Shown: positions 1-11,370 of the stretch, piece by piece
Numbering within the stretch: the stretch's first letter is position 1
How the letters are laid out: each line of letters starts with the position of its first letter
Source of the DNA: Phascolomyces articulosus
Taxonomy: Eukaryota; Mucoromycota; Mucoromycetes; Mucorales; Lichtheimiaceae
Direction: 5' to 3'
Assembly: GCA_025677815.1 (NCBI GenBank)
Contig: JAIXMP010000005.1
Location: forward strand, 558,001-622,000
Length of the DNA stretch: 64,000 nt
Notes under the pieces: generated by a model
Told to the model about the DNA's origin: nothing
What the model saw: only the letters and a program-made list of their open reading frames with translations
Database searches by the model: none
Position numbers and translations under genes: made by a program

Positions 1-58
1 CTCTAATCTTTAGGATTGTACATTATATAAATAACCATTTATTCGTCTTAAAAAATAG

Positions 59-2531
59 GCCAAGATATAAACTATGCATTCAGCGATTTTAGGATCATAC
101 AAAAGAGAACAGTAGATGCTAATACGCTCGAAGCTATACTTGCCCTTGGTCCGAATGATGTGGACTACTTGAAATCTGTATACAGACAAAAATTTGATGA
201 TTTTTTCTTAACAGACTTGTTAAGTAAAGGTGCAATTGCAGGCATCGTCATTAGCAGTGTTGTGGCAGCTATTCTAACTTGCTTCTTTGTCTGGCGCTAC
301 CAAAGAAGCATAAAACGATTTATAACCTGGTCGTTTGGGTATCTTTTATGGAATCCAAGGTAATGCTTGACTTTATTACTATATTGATTATATAGTGTGA
401 TCTTTTTTTTAGTCCATCATTTTCTTATTATAACTTGTTTTACTTGAATTTTATAACAGAACAGGAGAACCGCGATGGACCGAATATAGTCATATAGTAA
501 CCAAGTTTATTCTTCTTTCTTTGTTTTTTGCCTACCTTGCATATAATTTAAATCAAGTTATAAATAGTCCAATAGTAACACTGTCATTTAAACCACCGGC
601 TGAAAATGGTGTTATGACTCCAGGTATAATATTAATTCAGTTTTGTTTAGTGGTACTTAATTATGTGTTGTATAATAATAAAGTAATAAAAAGTGTAGCA
701 AATAGCAGCTGTGAACAGTAGTATAATTAAACGAAATTTCACATATGTAAAAAATATATAGACACTCGACTATGCTTCCAGGGCACATTGGATATCAATG
801 TCACTTACAGTATTAAACATGAAGCAGGTGTATCGAAAAATAACGTTAAGAGCGCAACTAGGTTTCCATCATCCAAGTTTTACCCTTATTCAACCTACAA
901 AGTAGCACATACCAATGCTGATTGTTGGTATATCAGCCGAGAAGCAAATTCTCTAAAAACTGGAGATGTGATGGCAATTGAATATACTTACACTCTTGAC
1001 AATGTGTCAACAATGCATTCGGTTCAAATCGATGTTTATCCGGCAACAGCGAAGAAAAACCCCAATGAAATTATCTACTTTGGAAACAAAAGTCTCGAAT
1101 TGACACCATGGGAAGAAGAAGGAATAGATGATCCACAAGTTCTCTCATTTGCTCAAGATACAAAGAATGGCATGTCAAATGATAATCGCTATACGCTGGA
1201 TTTGGCAACATCTGCCATTATCACTTACGAACTTCAGAAACACCAGTATCTAGCCAATTATGGATGGAACAAAGTAGGGTTTGCTCCCATTTACAATGAT
1301 ACAGCTGAAGTCACTACAAGTTTACAAACGGATGTACGTGGTTCCGGTGGCGTACCAATAGACCCAAACGCACATTCTTCATTGATTACTTTAAGGCCAA
1401 GTGGTATCGTTGAAGTGACACTCCAAGATCAGCAAGTAAACTCACTTGTAAGCGTCCTTGGTTCTGTGGGTGGTTTAATAACATTACTGGTTGCATTTGA
1501 TAACTTTTTCTTTGGAAGTAGACCACGGTAAGTCTAATAATACTTAAAAAAATGTATGTTACTAGATACGTTTGCATAATTGCTAATTAAAATGAGTCAA
1601 AACAAATCGTTTGCTTACATATAGATCTCCATGGGGAATCTTACATCGTGTATTTCCAAGAAATCACAAGTCATCATTTGAAAATACGTTGCGCGACAAA
1701 TTTGGTTTTTTGAATAGGCCAATTCCGTTTGTACACCCAGTCCACCCTCGCTTTGTTGATGAATACGATAATTTGAAAAGAGGCGATCATGGATTATTGA
1801 TTTTACCCACGACAACACCACTATCAAAAAATAGCCAAGAGCATAATAAAAAAATAATAGAACATGAAAATTATGGTGACCAAATCAACAATGAAAAAAC
1901 AGTACTTCATCTTGATAATGTATCTTATAGCTACAATGGTGAAGAGAGTTACATTTATGGTAACAGCTCTAGCTGCACACAAATTCCAACCACAGCACTG
2001 TCACCGTTACCATTGAGTGCAACAACAACCCCATCAACAGATCTAGAATCCCGATTACGAAGTCTAGAAGAAACAATTCAAAAAAATAATCAAGAAACGG
2101 AGAATGACCGTAATTACATTAAAGAGCTAGAACGACGACAGCAACTCATGGAACTCATGCTAAAATCTTACTATATTGATCCTGAGGTCTTTATGGGACT
2201 AAATGATTCTTATATAAACAATGATAATGAAATGATACGGCAGTATATGGCAAATAGTGATTCATCATCATACGACGACACAATAATGAAGGATCCATCC
2301 TCACCATCGCACCGACCAGTACCATTGCGTAATCGTATTAAAACTACATTGGGGGATCGCTTCCGTAATTATAAGAAGAACAAGCATCAGCAGTTGAAAG
2401 AAAGAAGGGATAGCAGAAGTAGTGATCAGCAATCAGAAGACAAGAATAACATAATTATGGATACGCACCACGTGGACAAGGATATCAATAGTGCCAGTAA
2501 TGAAATAACCCCTTTTGCCAAAAACAACTGA
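59..2531 (+). CDS. Multi-span membrane protein with C-terminal coiled coil (5' end outside window)
   Basis: Exons read as 59-359, 460 to about 623, 782-1527 and 1625-2531; the first visible exon follows an AG at 57-58, so the gene begins upstream. Hydrophobic segments lie in the first exon (AIAGIVISSVVAAILTCFF), in the second (KFILLSLFFAYLAY) and before the third junction (SVLGSVGGLITLLVAF). The last exon opens with RSPWGILHR and later carries a charged coiled-coil-like stretch (LESRLRSLEETIQ) and a polar tail. The transmembrane pattern plus the GSVGG...RSPWG block resembles a family I associate with Mucorales genomes; no function is known to me. Three junctions agree in phase, but the 624-781 intron does not (exon 2 ends with one extra base, exon 3 starts in phase 0). 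The true donor there may be elsewhere (611 or 682 would be in phase), or the copy is damaged. Confidence 0.7.
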
Positions 2532-3406
2532 TTTTGTTTTAATCTTTGAAACAATGAAAGCAGTAGTTCCGGGAGAATGTAGATACTTTAATAAAATTCA
2601 TTCTGCATATCTCTTTTTAAAACAATAAGTAGCAAGTGATGTTCAAGAATGATTTACTGGCACCTACCGCTGTAATATTGTGTTGAATAAAAAAAATTGA
2701 GACATACTTATATAATTATAAAATAAATATACATATAATGGATTATTTTGTCACCAGGTGATGTATTTAAATTTGATAAGATCAAAATACTCTGGGTGAA
2801 TCCATATGTAAAAAAAATAATTTGGGAGAAGGGAAGGAGGAGCAGATGCTGTCAACTTTTTTAATAACGAACTCGTACAGGACAATTTTTGTAAATCCAA
2901 AAAAGGTAAAGGCTTTCCAGCAGTTGCTTAAATTGGCTTGTGCATGCCAAGCCGTTTTAAGAATTATAAGCTTGTACCAACCATAAGCCTCTGTTTGCTA
3001 ATAAACGAAGAGAAATTCATATGTTTACAAATGCCAAAATGCATAACCCTTTATTTCATGAATTAAATGAATCAGCTTTTAGTAACATCAATTATAATAT
3101 TTATTTATAATATCAACGGCGTTTAACATCATTATGTTTCATATGAAGGTTTTTTTATGGTGAATAGCCAAATTAGCAGTACACTAATCAATACAACAAC
3201 AGTCATTTTTTATTGTCTGATTAAACAGCTACTATGAAGAAAGCAAACAAATATGTCAAACCAATAAACTCTACTGCAAAATCATGCAGTATTTAAATGC
3301 ACGTATCAACAAGTTTTTCGCAAATCTTGCTTGTAACGCTAAATAAGTATGCAAAAATGGATATATACGCGTCCCTCCCTTTTTTAGACTTTTACTAGAT
3401 AGGCTA
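2532..3406. other. Intergenic, no gene seen
   Basis: Between the membrane-protein gene and the first dehydrogenase. Contains AATAAA-like signals near 2590 and 2685 that could end the upstream transcript, then AT-rich sequence with stops in all frames. From about 3360 onward the sequence is homologous to the promoter of the second dehydrogenase (around 11840-11910). Confidence 0.6.
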
Positions 3407-3428
3407 TCAAATGTTGTACAACATTTGA
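3407..3428. promoter_or_regulatory. Perfect 22 bp palindrome in dehydrogenase promoter
   Basis: Half-site TCAAATGTTGT followed directly by its reverse complement. It lies about 216 bp upstream of the first SDR start codon. The paralogous promoter keeps the same flanks (GCTATCAA ... GAAA/GGAAA) around 11875-11907 but with a degenerate centre. A perfect dyad of this length suggests a homodimer binding site, but no known fungal regulator site is recognised. Confidence 0.45.
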
Positions 3429-3555
3429 AGAAATAGCTTGATGCTCTTTTTTTCGGTTTTCATCCAATTAGGGTTATCTTTATTGATGATCTTCAGATCT
3501 GAATGTATGAGTTGATCAAGGAAATTTATGCACTTCAAGGAAAAATTCTGACACA

Positions 3556-3564
3556 TATATAAAA
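3556..3564 (+). promoter_or_regulatory. TATA box of first SDR gene
   Basis: TATATAAAA 88 bp upstream of the ATG at 3644. The paralog has the same element 81 bp upstream of its ATG. Confidence 0.6.
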
Positions 3565-3643
3565 GGAACCGATTCAAAAAAAAAAGTCAAAAATCATTTT
3601 TTTACAACTTAATTTTATAACATTATTTTACACCAACATCATA

Positions 3644-5033
3644 ATGTTTTTTTCTTCCAAGCCTTTCGAATTTTCAGATATTCCCGATCTTTCTGGTAAA
3701 GTTGCTATTATCACAGGGAGTAATACAGGTATCGGTAAGGTTTGTGCTATAGAAATGGCTCGCAAAAATTGCCAAGTGTAAAGTATATATTTATATGTTT
3801 TTTTTTTGAAAAAAAATAAAATAAAAGATAACCCTGATGTGATAATAGGAGAACCATAATTATCATATTATTGACGGTAGAATTTTTACCCCAATAAAGA
3901 ATTGTAGCCAGTCGTAGCGAAGACAAGGGTCAAGCAGCTGTTGCTGATATCAAAGAAATTACAGGCAATGATAAGGTGGAATTTATCAAATTGAATTTAC
4001 TCTCACTCCAGTCTGTTCAAGCATTTGTCGAAGAGTTTAAATCAAAATATGATAGTTTACATATCTTATTAAATAACGCTGGTGTTATGATGTGTCCTTA
4101 TAGTCTAAGCGAAGATGGTATGTAATAATACATAAAAAAACTTTACAATCCAAGAAAAAAAGCGGTAATTATATTACTCATTTATATTCTAACAATGTTC
4201 ATTTATTATGACTGTTGTAGGTCTTGAAACACAGTTTGCTACGAATCATGTTGCTCACTACTTTTTGACCATCCAATTACTTCCCTTGCTTATCAAATCA
4301 GGTCCTAGCCGCATTGTGAATGTTAGTTCTTCTGGACATAATTTTACATCATTTTATGCACCTGATTTGGAAAGGATCAACGATGAGAAAGGATATGGGC
4401 CCTTTACAAATTATTCCTACTCAAAGGTAAAAATAGCAAATATTCTATGTTTTCGTTCTTATGTTTAGAGTTGAATTTACGTATTAATATTTATATAGGC
4501 ATTTAATATTTTATTCACCATTGAACTAGCTAAACGTTTAGAGGCTAAAGGAATCAAAAATGTAAGAATCATCACTCTACAAATATATTTTATATGGAGG
4601 GACAACTAATTTGTCAATTACTTCAACTGAATCCATAGGTGTATGTTAATAGCAACCATCCAGGCATGGTAAGGAGCGAACTTGGAAGACACTCAGTTTC
4701 AAAAGATTCTCTTTTTGCCACTTTTCTTTATAATGTTCTTACGGTTCCTACCGAAAAGGGGGCGCTTACCCAAATGTATTTGGCCACAAGCACTGAAGTA
4801 GAGAGTAATAATATCAATGGAAAATACTATGTGAGTAGATATTACGGGATTCAATATTAGTATATATGCCAATTATAATCACTTCTGATTATTATAATTT
4901 ATAGGTTCCTAATGCAAAACCTGGTCATCCAAATGGGTATTCAAAATCAGAAAAGAATGCAGCTATCTTATGGGACTTCACTGAAAATCTTTTGAAGGAA
5001 AAGGTTTCTGGCTATCAAGGCGCACCAGTTTAG
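3644..5033 (+). CDS. Short-chain dehydrogenase/reductase (retinol-dehydrogenase-like), copy 1
   Basis: Six exons: 3644-3777, 3900-4117, 4221-4426, 4499-4561, 4639-4830, 4905-5033, all GT-AG and in phase, giving 313 aa. Classical SDR features in order: Rossmann TGSNTGIG near residue 24, NNAG motif, the SSSG catalytic serine region, the YSYSK (YxxxK) catalytic pair split from the next exon by an intron, and the NHPGMVRSEL segment typical of retinol dehydrogenase/WWOX-like SDRs. The expected role is NAD(P)-dependent oxidation or reduction of an alcohol or carbonyl; the substrate cannot be read from sequence. No signal peptide or obvious membrane anchor. The start is the first ATG after the TATA box and gives a normal SDR N-terminus. 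Its paralog lies at 12135-13550. Confidence 0.9.
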
Positions 5034-5869
5034 ATTATTATCTAATAGGCAAATTTATTACATATAAATTTTAATTTTTCTATAGTAGTCAATTACATGT
5101 CATTGATGGTATAGGCATATTATACTAATTATTAATCGAAAATCCCATCACTTAGGAGAAAAGTATTCAAGATTTATTATGGTATGAACAGAATATTTAA
5201 CACATCCAAAAAATATTTAAGTATGTAAAAATTAATTAAAAATTATGAAAATATTAATAATAATAATAATGAAAGCATCTAGTTACTCAAAACATATTCA
5301 GTTTTTCTATTCAAGAAATATTCAGAAAGTATTGAAGATCATGCAAAAGTAAATAATTGCATAACTTAATAAATCATTAATAACTCCTGAAATTTTTTTC
5401 TTAAGGTGTTTTTTGGATTTGTTTTTAATACCTTTACACATAAGAAAAGAAAAAGTGTCAAAATACCTTGACTTATATAGTTCCTTGTTCCGATTTTTTG
5501 AAAAATTCATTAAACTGGAATTTATGATCTGTTCATAGTTTTTTCCTAACAGCTCGCGTCCTCCCATTTTTATTTTCGCACGACATGAATTTCAATTTCG
5601 TGTATGTGATTTTTTACATCATCATTGTTTTGTGTCTCAATACTATTTTCGTATCCTAATTACTGTTATTAGTAAATAAAAGACTTTAGTAACATAAACC
5701 TGAACTTTGATTTAGCCATGGAAATACGGTAACCTAACTATGGTAGTTTATTTTTGTGAGAAATCAGCCTTCTTGTTTTCATGTGTCAACATTTGCACAA
5801 CCAACATCTATCTTTTTTTTTGAATATATATATTACCTTTCTTGTATATATAATAACATGTAAAATTAG
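5034..5869. other. Intergenic, no gene seen
   Basis: AT-rich downstream region of SDR copy 1. Short open frames (for example 5322-5567 on the minus strand) have no recognisable motif and biased composition. It leads into the decayed sequence beginning at 5870. Confidence 0.5.
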
Positions 5870-6175
5870 TTAATCTTTTAAAAAGCCATTGCTTTGATCC
5901 ACAGGACCAAGAAACTCACCTAATTTACAAATGGTAGACATGATAGTATCTTCAAACATCTTAATCCAACTTTCATAATAGATCTTCATGTTCAACAAAC
6001 CCGTTCTTGAATCTTTTTGATGTTACAATAACATTTCATTAAACGCTTGTGCTTCCAATTTTTTTATTCGATTCGATGCTTCTGATCACTGCTCCAATTC
6101 AACCGCTAAAAGTCTTCTCAAAAAGCAGATTTCATCCACTACTTTGATAGATGAGTTTGTTGATACATGACGACA
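5870..6175 (-). pseudogene. Decayed coiled-coil gene fragment
   Basis: One minus-strand frame reads as protein-like sequence for about 100 codons, broken by internal TGA and TAA stops. Recognisable blocks include DEICFLRRLLAVELEQ, SNRIKKLEAQAFNEMLL and KIYYESWIKMFEDTIM. Composition (E/K/L-rich heptads) suggests a coiled coil. The frame closes with TAA at 5870-5872. I do not recognise the family. Base composition here is less AT-biased than its surroundings, as expected for former coding sequence. Confidence 0.5.
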
Positions 6176-6991
6176 TCTGGGGATGGTTTAGAAGTTAGAT
6201 ACTATCGTTCTGTTCCGTCCTCTTGATCCCCCGGGGGGGAGATTATTCGTTTAGATCATAATATGTCGTCTTCTTTGGTCTAAGAAAGGAATGGAATCGC
6301 GATGGGAATCTAATTGGTACCAATACTTGTCCTCGCTAGCGTAGTATTTCCCCTATGTACAAGTATATACATATTAATTTGGATTGTCAAAGAAACATCT
6401 ACATATATATATAAAAGAATAATTTGACTTATGTGCAGTTGTTATGATTGGATTAGAGAGGGAAAGAAGGCGGGGAATTTCAGACAGAGTAAAATAATAC
6501 TTTGAGTACTATATTATTTGTAGGCGCTTTTTTTACAAAATGGGGGAGAAACGTCTATAATCATATTAGACTTTTCAATTGACAAAAGTATTATGTACAG
6601 ATTTTATGAATAGATCGGTTGATATGTGGCTATGGTATTAACGCTTGTAAAAAATATAAAAGGTATTAACAAATATAAAAATAAAGACGATATAAGAATA
6701 CGTTGAGACTGTTATAAGATTTATTTCAATAAAGTAATGATCCAACTATCTAATAAAATTAAGGTCATTTTATACTTTCTGATGAGGTGTTTATTTCTAA
6801 TTATTTATTTATTGTCGGATACGTATGCATATGAGTCCATAGAGATGAGGATTGATATTTGTTATTGATGATTTATGCCTTCTGCTAAGAGAGCGTTTAT
6901 TCATTTCTTATTTTCTTATTGTTGAACATTATACCTTATTTGGTATACCGTTCTGATTTACCACATTTCATAACAATGGCGTTATTCTAAT
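6176..6991. other. Intergenic, no gene seen
   Basis: Mostly AT-rich, with a GC-richer patch around 6180-6360 (including a C4G7 run near 6231) that may belong to the decayed gene at 5870-6175. No long frame or RNA gene recognised. Confidence 0.4.
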
Positions 6992-7869
6992 TTATTTATT
7001 ATTATTTATTCTTTTCTTCCTCATTTTTATATTGTAATGTTTTTTTTTAAGATGAGGTAAATATATCCACCCGAATTTGTCAGGAACATTCCCAGTATTT
7101 GCAAATTCATGGGGTAATGCATCAAGATGTTTAGTTTTCAATAATTTGGATTTCAAGTCAGATGGTCTTCTCGAGAATAAGTCAACTGGGAAGCGCGGCT
7201 CGAAAGTACTAAGAGGTATGTAGAAAGTACCACGCAACCAGCCCATATAATCAGGTTCCTGAGTTGGCCGTCGTCTGAGATGTTCCTCAGGTTGTTCTTA
7301 TTTGACGTAGGCGGCTGATAATACATCGGTGATTTTACGAAGAACGTGTTCCATAGTTGTAAGGGTCTTTAAAGATGACACAATGCAATCCATATCATAA
7401 AAACTTTTTGACAAGGCAAGCTGATCAAATTGAGGCACAGTTACATAGAGACCATCATCTGCTAGGTGGATTGTTGACAACTGGCACTGGTACTGGCACT
7501 GGCAGTTGGCAATTTGGATGAGCCAACTCATGGGGCAAAGATTGTTGTTGGGAAGCTTGACCAAATGATCAATTACATCCTTTCCTTATTTGGATAACTT
7601 CGCTTCATCGTCGATAACCTTCTTCAAGTTGTCTTGTTTTGCCAACTCTGCTGCACCAATGTCACATTCTTCATCCCCAGCATCAACAATGATTCTTATG
7701 TCAATTTTGAACCCACGTATGTTTGGATCGTTGGAATCATATTTTTTTTTATCATCGGTTGTATACTTAAAGATTGATTAACCACTATTCTTATACATAT
7801 ATATATATATATATATATCAAGAAGTACTATTGTTAATAAATACATACCTACTGAAGGATTTGATATTT

Positions 7870-8008
7870 CAATAGTAATTGAAGTTAGTACGAGGGAACC
7901 CTTCATTCAGATAATTGGTATATGCGGCTGGTTGAAAGGCCAATGCCGCGAAGCTACCATCTGCTGGATAATGGCTGAGTGCCTCTAGGTCAGAATCCAT
8001 GCTGGAAA
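7870..8008 (+). pseudogene. Diverged 25S/28S rRNA fragment (domain VI, sarcin-ricin region)
   Basis: The plus strand follows the 3' part of nuclear large-subunit rRNA for about 140 bases: CAATAGTAATTGAA, AGTACGAG, TTCAT-CAGATAATTGGT, ATGCCGCGAAGCTACCATC, TGGCTGA-GCCTCTA-GTCAGAATCCATGCT. The sarcin-ricin loop, normally AGTACGAGAGGA, reads AGTACGAGGGAAC at 7887-7899, so this copy cannot be a functional rRNA. It lies between exons of the decayed gene at 6992-9515. Many scattered substitutions show age. Comparison is from memory of LSU rRNA, not an alignment. Confidence 0.8.
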
Positions 8009-8946
8009 AGATATCATATGTGTGTCGAGGTGCCAGATTAGTACAAATAAAGGATATAAAACACCACCAATGACAAAATAAATAACAAAAAAATTGGTGC
8101 TTACACTTTGAGGCGAATTTTAGAATTATCGTCACTACTTTTGAACAAATGTGAAAAAATTGGGTACCAAATGTTTGCCAGATAATCTTGTTCAGTTAAT
8201 TTGTCGTTTTTGTTAGGCGCAACATATTCACGATCATGTTTCACTATGTCAATCCTTTAAGTATAAATAATATGTATGAGTTATGAATAATTGACTAAAC
8301 ATCATATAATATCTATATCTATATCCAGCAAAAGAAATTTATTCTCACGTCTTCTCGACAATTCTCAATAGATTTCGTTCTTGTTGTGTTAGGGAAGGGT
8401 TTGTCAATATGTTATATAGATATTCCAAACTACCATCGGCTCGGCTTGTATCATTGCAGACCTAGAGAATGTAATAAAAGTTGTAAGTAAAATCCATCCA
8501 AACCTGCCAATTATACATATACATCATCCACATCATCCATTTATATATACCTCTTGAATGATCGTGATTGTATCAGAGACAACATCAGGCTATTCAAGTT
8601 GTTCAAGGCCATAGTCATCGTTGAACTTTTCACCCACTTCATCCCATTTGTCGCAAAAGAATCCACCTTGACCATTTTCACTAGTATCAACAGTGTCCAA
8701 TATTGAAGAAAGTCCAAGATTATCCGTTTTGTTTGTATAAATATGAATACTATGTTACTTGTCAACCTTCAAATAATACCAAAAATATCAAAAATACTTT
8801 ACCTCATGCTTTTACGTTGATAAGGACTTAAAACATAACCAAACACCCAACCTCCATAGATTTTTCAATGCTTCAATGCTTCATAATGGTACCAACCAAC
8901 TTGCCCAACTTTTCAATAAGCACATTGTCATGCTCGTTAGTTTGTA

Positions 8947-9016
8947 GAGAATTACTACACGGGTAGCAAAACTGTTAGACATCTTAGTAACTTGCTACCC
9001 ATGTAGTAATTCTCAA
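8947..9016. mobile_element. ~70 bp hairpin (foldback) insertion with 6 bp target duplication
   Basis: Arms 8947-8970 and 8991-9014 are 24 bp inverted repeats with two mismatches (GAGAATTACTAC...), separated by 20 bp. TTTGTA flanks both sides (8941-8946 and 9017-9022). On the minus strand, the decayed gene reads QSLLQ on one side and TNEHDNVLIEKLG on the other in the same frame if the element and one TTTGTA are ignored. That supports a true insertion into a former exon. Too short to encode anything; behaves like a miniature non-autonomous element. Confidence 0.7.
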
Positions 9017-9515
9017 TTTGTAATAAGGACTGAGTATTATCATTATCTTCTTGACAACTTTTGTCTACAAACAAGAAAAGTTTTAGTATGCCAGTATTAT
9101 TATTACAAAGGGTTCTACAGCTAAGGTAAACAGAAAAAAAAATGAGCATGTTACCTTTTGCTTTTCTCTCGCCAAGATTTGTCTTCATTTCATCAACAAC
9201 ACATGAGAACGAACTATTAACTAGCTTGATTACTCTTGAGTTGTTCCTTTACGAGAGCCTTGTCAAGCCAAAATTCATGTTGCCTTGACGAGTCTTTCCA
9301 AAGGTTTAAATCATGAATAAGTTGCGATTTAGTTCGACATTGCCCATATTATTTACGATTTCCATATAACGGTTGTGCGCCTTTTGTTTATTACTGCACT
9401 TGAAATGGTTGACATAGGTTTCAAAAGTCAATTCATCAATACACCATTTTTCGTCACTTTTCAGAGCTCTTGATCGGACCCAAATACGCGAATTCCTTTC
9501 CTTGCCTTTTGGCAT

Positions 9516-11370
9516 ATGTATTGCTTGTCTGTAGGATTTTTATTTAAAAAGAGTAGTGTTTTTTAGAAGAGGGGGGTTTTTTTTTGTCACAACTGATAAA
9601 ATAATTCTGGTTGCTTGTTCAACTTATCCACATAATTTTTTTTTCTTTTTAGTCACCATGATAGCCACTCGTTCGTGTAAATTTATTGAATAAAGCAACA
9701 TGTATAATAACTTTAACTTTTATTTATAGCATTTACTTTATTGATTTTCTTTCTCACTTAAAGACAAAATTTTTATATCAGTTACCTTGCTGATTTATCT
9801 TAATACAACTGTTTGGTTGTTGTAGTTAAATGGCATGTAAAAGTGCTTATGGAAGCTACTTCTTCCGACTTTTTTTAAAAAAGAACATTGACTAACTGAT
9901 AAATGCAAGAACAATTGTTAAATATTATAGGAACACGGTTGAAGATAATTGATTCATGCGGCAACCACTGGAGATGCTTAATCTTTTCAAGGTTGTGAAA
10001 CTGGACGATTGAGCCTTCGAGCCTTCCGATTCCAGGTTCTCCGTGGCAACGTGATGCTGGTTAGTGAGAAATCACTTTCATTGATACTGGGCAATAACCT
10101 CGGGTAATAAATCTTTTACCACGGTTTCTATGCCATGCTCGCGTGCTGCATGATTATATTGTTAATGATTTTTACTTAACTTCGAAGCTGCTCTGGATTT
10201 TCTGTTTTCTCCAACTACTTTTGAAAGGACGTTGACTAGATAGCACACTCAAGGTCTTTTTTTCCAAGATTTCCCTTGAAGAAGAAAAGTTGCAGCTTCT
10301 GTTTTACTTTTTATAACTGTCAATTATTTTTCTAAATACATGATCACAAAAAAAAAATTCAGATAATAATAAAAGTACTTGGACACAAAAATAATGATGA
10401 AGGGACACAAATGTGAAAAATAATATACGTTGAAAATTTTTACGTCTCAGTTGAACACTTCGTCCTTGACGGACGTTTTTGTTCGCAACATATAAAGGAA
10501 GATACAAGCATATGAAAACCCTGCGCTCGTAAGCAGGGAAAAAGTTAAGAGAGAAATGTTAAAGGCAACATCATACAAAAGATGAAGGGATTCTATAGGG
10601 TCCGTAGATAGAAGGCAAGTGACATAAGGTAGTATTGTCTAGCTAAGTAATGAAAGTAATCTAGGGGGGATAAAAAATATAAAATAATAATAAAATAAAA
10701 TTAGTTATAGAAGAAGTATAAATAATATACTTACTCTGCATCAGAGGGAAGAGGAGGAGTGATCCATTTTACCAGAGGCTGACCGGGAGAGTCGCCGTAG
10801 TATTGTTGGAGATTGCTGGAAAAATCATATACGCGAAATTGGAATTCACTTTCACAAAAGTAAAAATAGGGGGCCGCGTACAATAAGGAAAAAGTCTATA
10901 TAATATCAGTTTTCTCACCAAAGGGAAAAAAGTGGATGGATATGATAATACTTTGCTAATATTATAACCAATTATTTTGGATAAGCACAAGCTGATATAT
11001 AGGCTACAACAAATCGTGCATGACTTTTTTTTAAAAGGAAGTTCCTCTTCATCCCTGAAATATATGTACATCTTGAAAAATATTTCTGACGAAAGTGGAC
11101 CAATTTCTGATCTAATAAACAACATCTACTCTGGTGATCAGGATAGCAATGGTGCTGTATAGAATAGTGAACGCCGTAAAATATCTCATTAGGAACTTTC
11201 CATTGGATTAGAATAATGTTGCACTCAGCACCTGTAAATCTATAACTTTCAGTGAATATCAATTTCGCTAATAACCTTATGTTGTTAGTGATATCTTTTT
11301 TTATGCAAGAACGTGCATCTTCCTATTTAATAGTGCTTATCTTTGGGATTATGCAAAGTAAACCGATTTA
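9516..11370. other. Intergenic, no gene seen
   Basis: Several overlapping short frames on both strands around 10769-11262 carry no recognisable motif. A less AT-rich patch at 9950-10160 could be further decayed coding sequence but no consistent frame was found. No tRNA or other RNA gene was recognised. Confidence 0.4.

Larger units (their letters stand above)
6992..9515 (-). pseudogene. Decayed multi-exon orphan gene (Mucorales-type repetitive family)
   Basis: Reading leftward from an ATG at 9515 (MPKGKERNSRIW), protein-like exons recur: a frame-shifted block to about 9200; an exon ending near 9160 at a GT donor; one beginning near 9075 (DKSCQEDNDNTQSLLQ); 8740-8555 (GQGGFFCDKWDEVGEKF); 8465-8350 (LTQQERNLLRIVEK); 8260-8115 (LTEQDYLANIWYPIFSHLF); and the C-terminal part 7750-6992 (FKIDIRIIVD, AAELAKQDNLKKVIDDEAKL, CQLSTIHLADDGLYVTVPQF). 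Lesions: a frameshift near 9310, a hairpin insertion at 8947-9016, and in-frame stops at 8873-8875, 8590-8592, 7586-7588 and 7298-7300. The exon order and motifs match, from memory, a multicopy family of unknown function in Mucorales. An rRNA fragment lies between its exons. Confidence 0.6.

Noticed and set aside
7869..8135. Minus-strand open frame containing DLEALSHYPADGSFAALAFQP
   Set aside because: This is the antisense translation of the 28S rRNA fragment, a known source of spurious protein annotations.
10769..11262. Overlapping open frames on both strands
   Set aside because: No motif, biased composition, no splice or promoter support.
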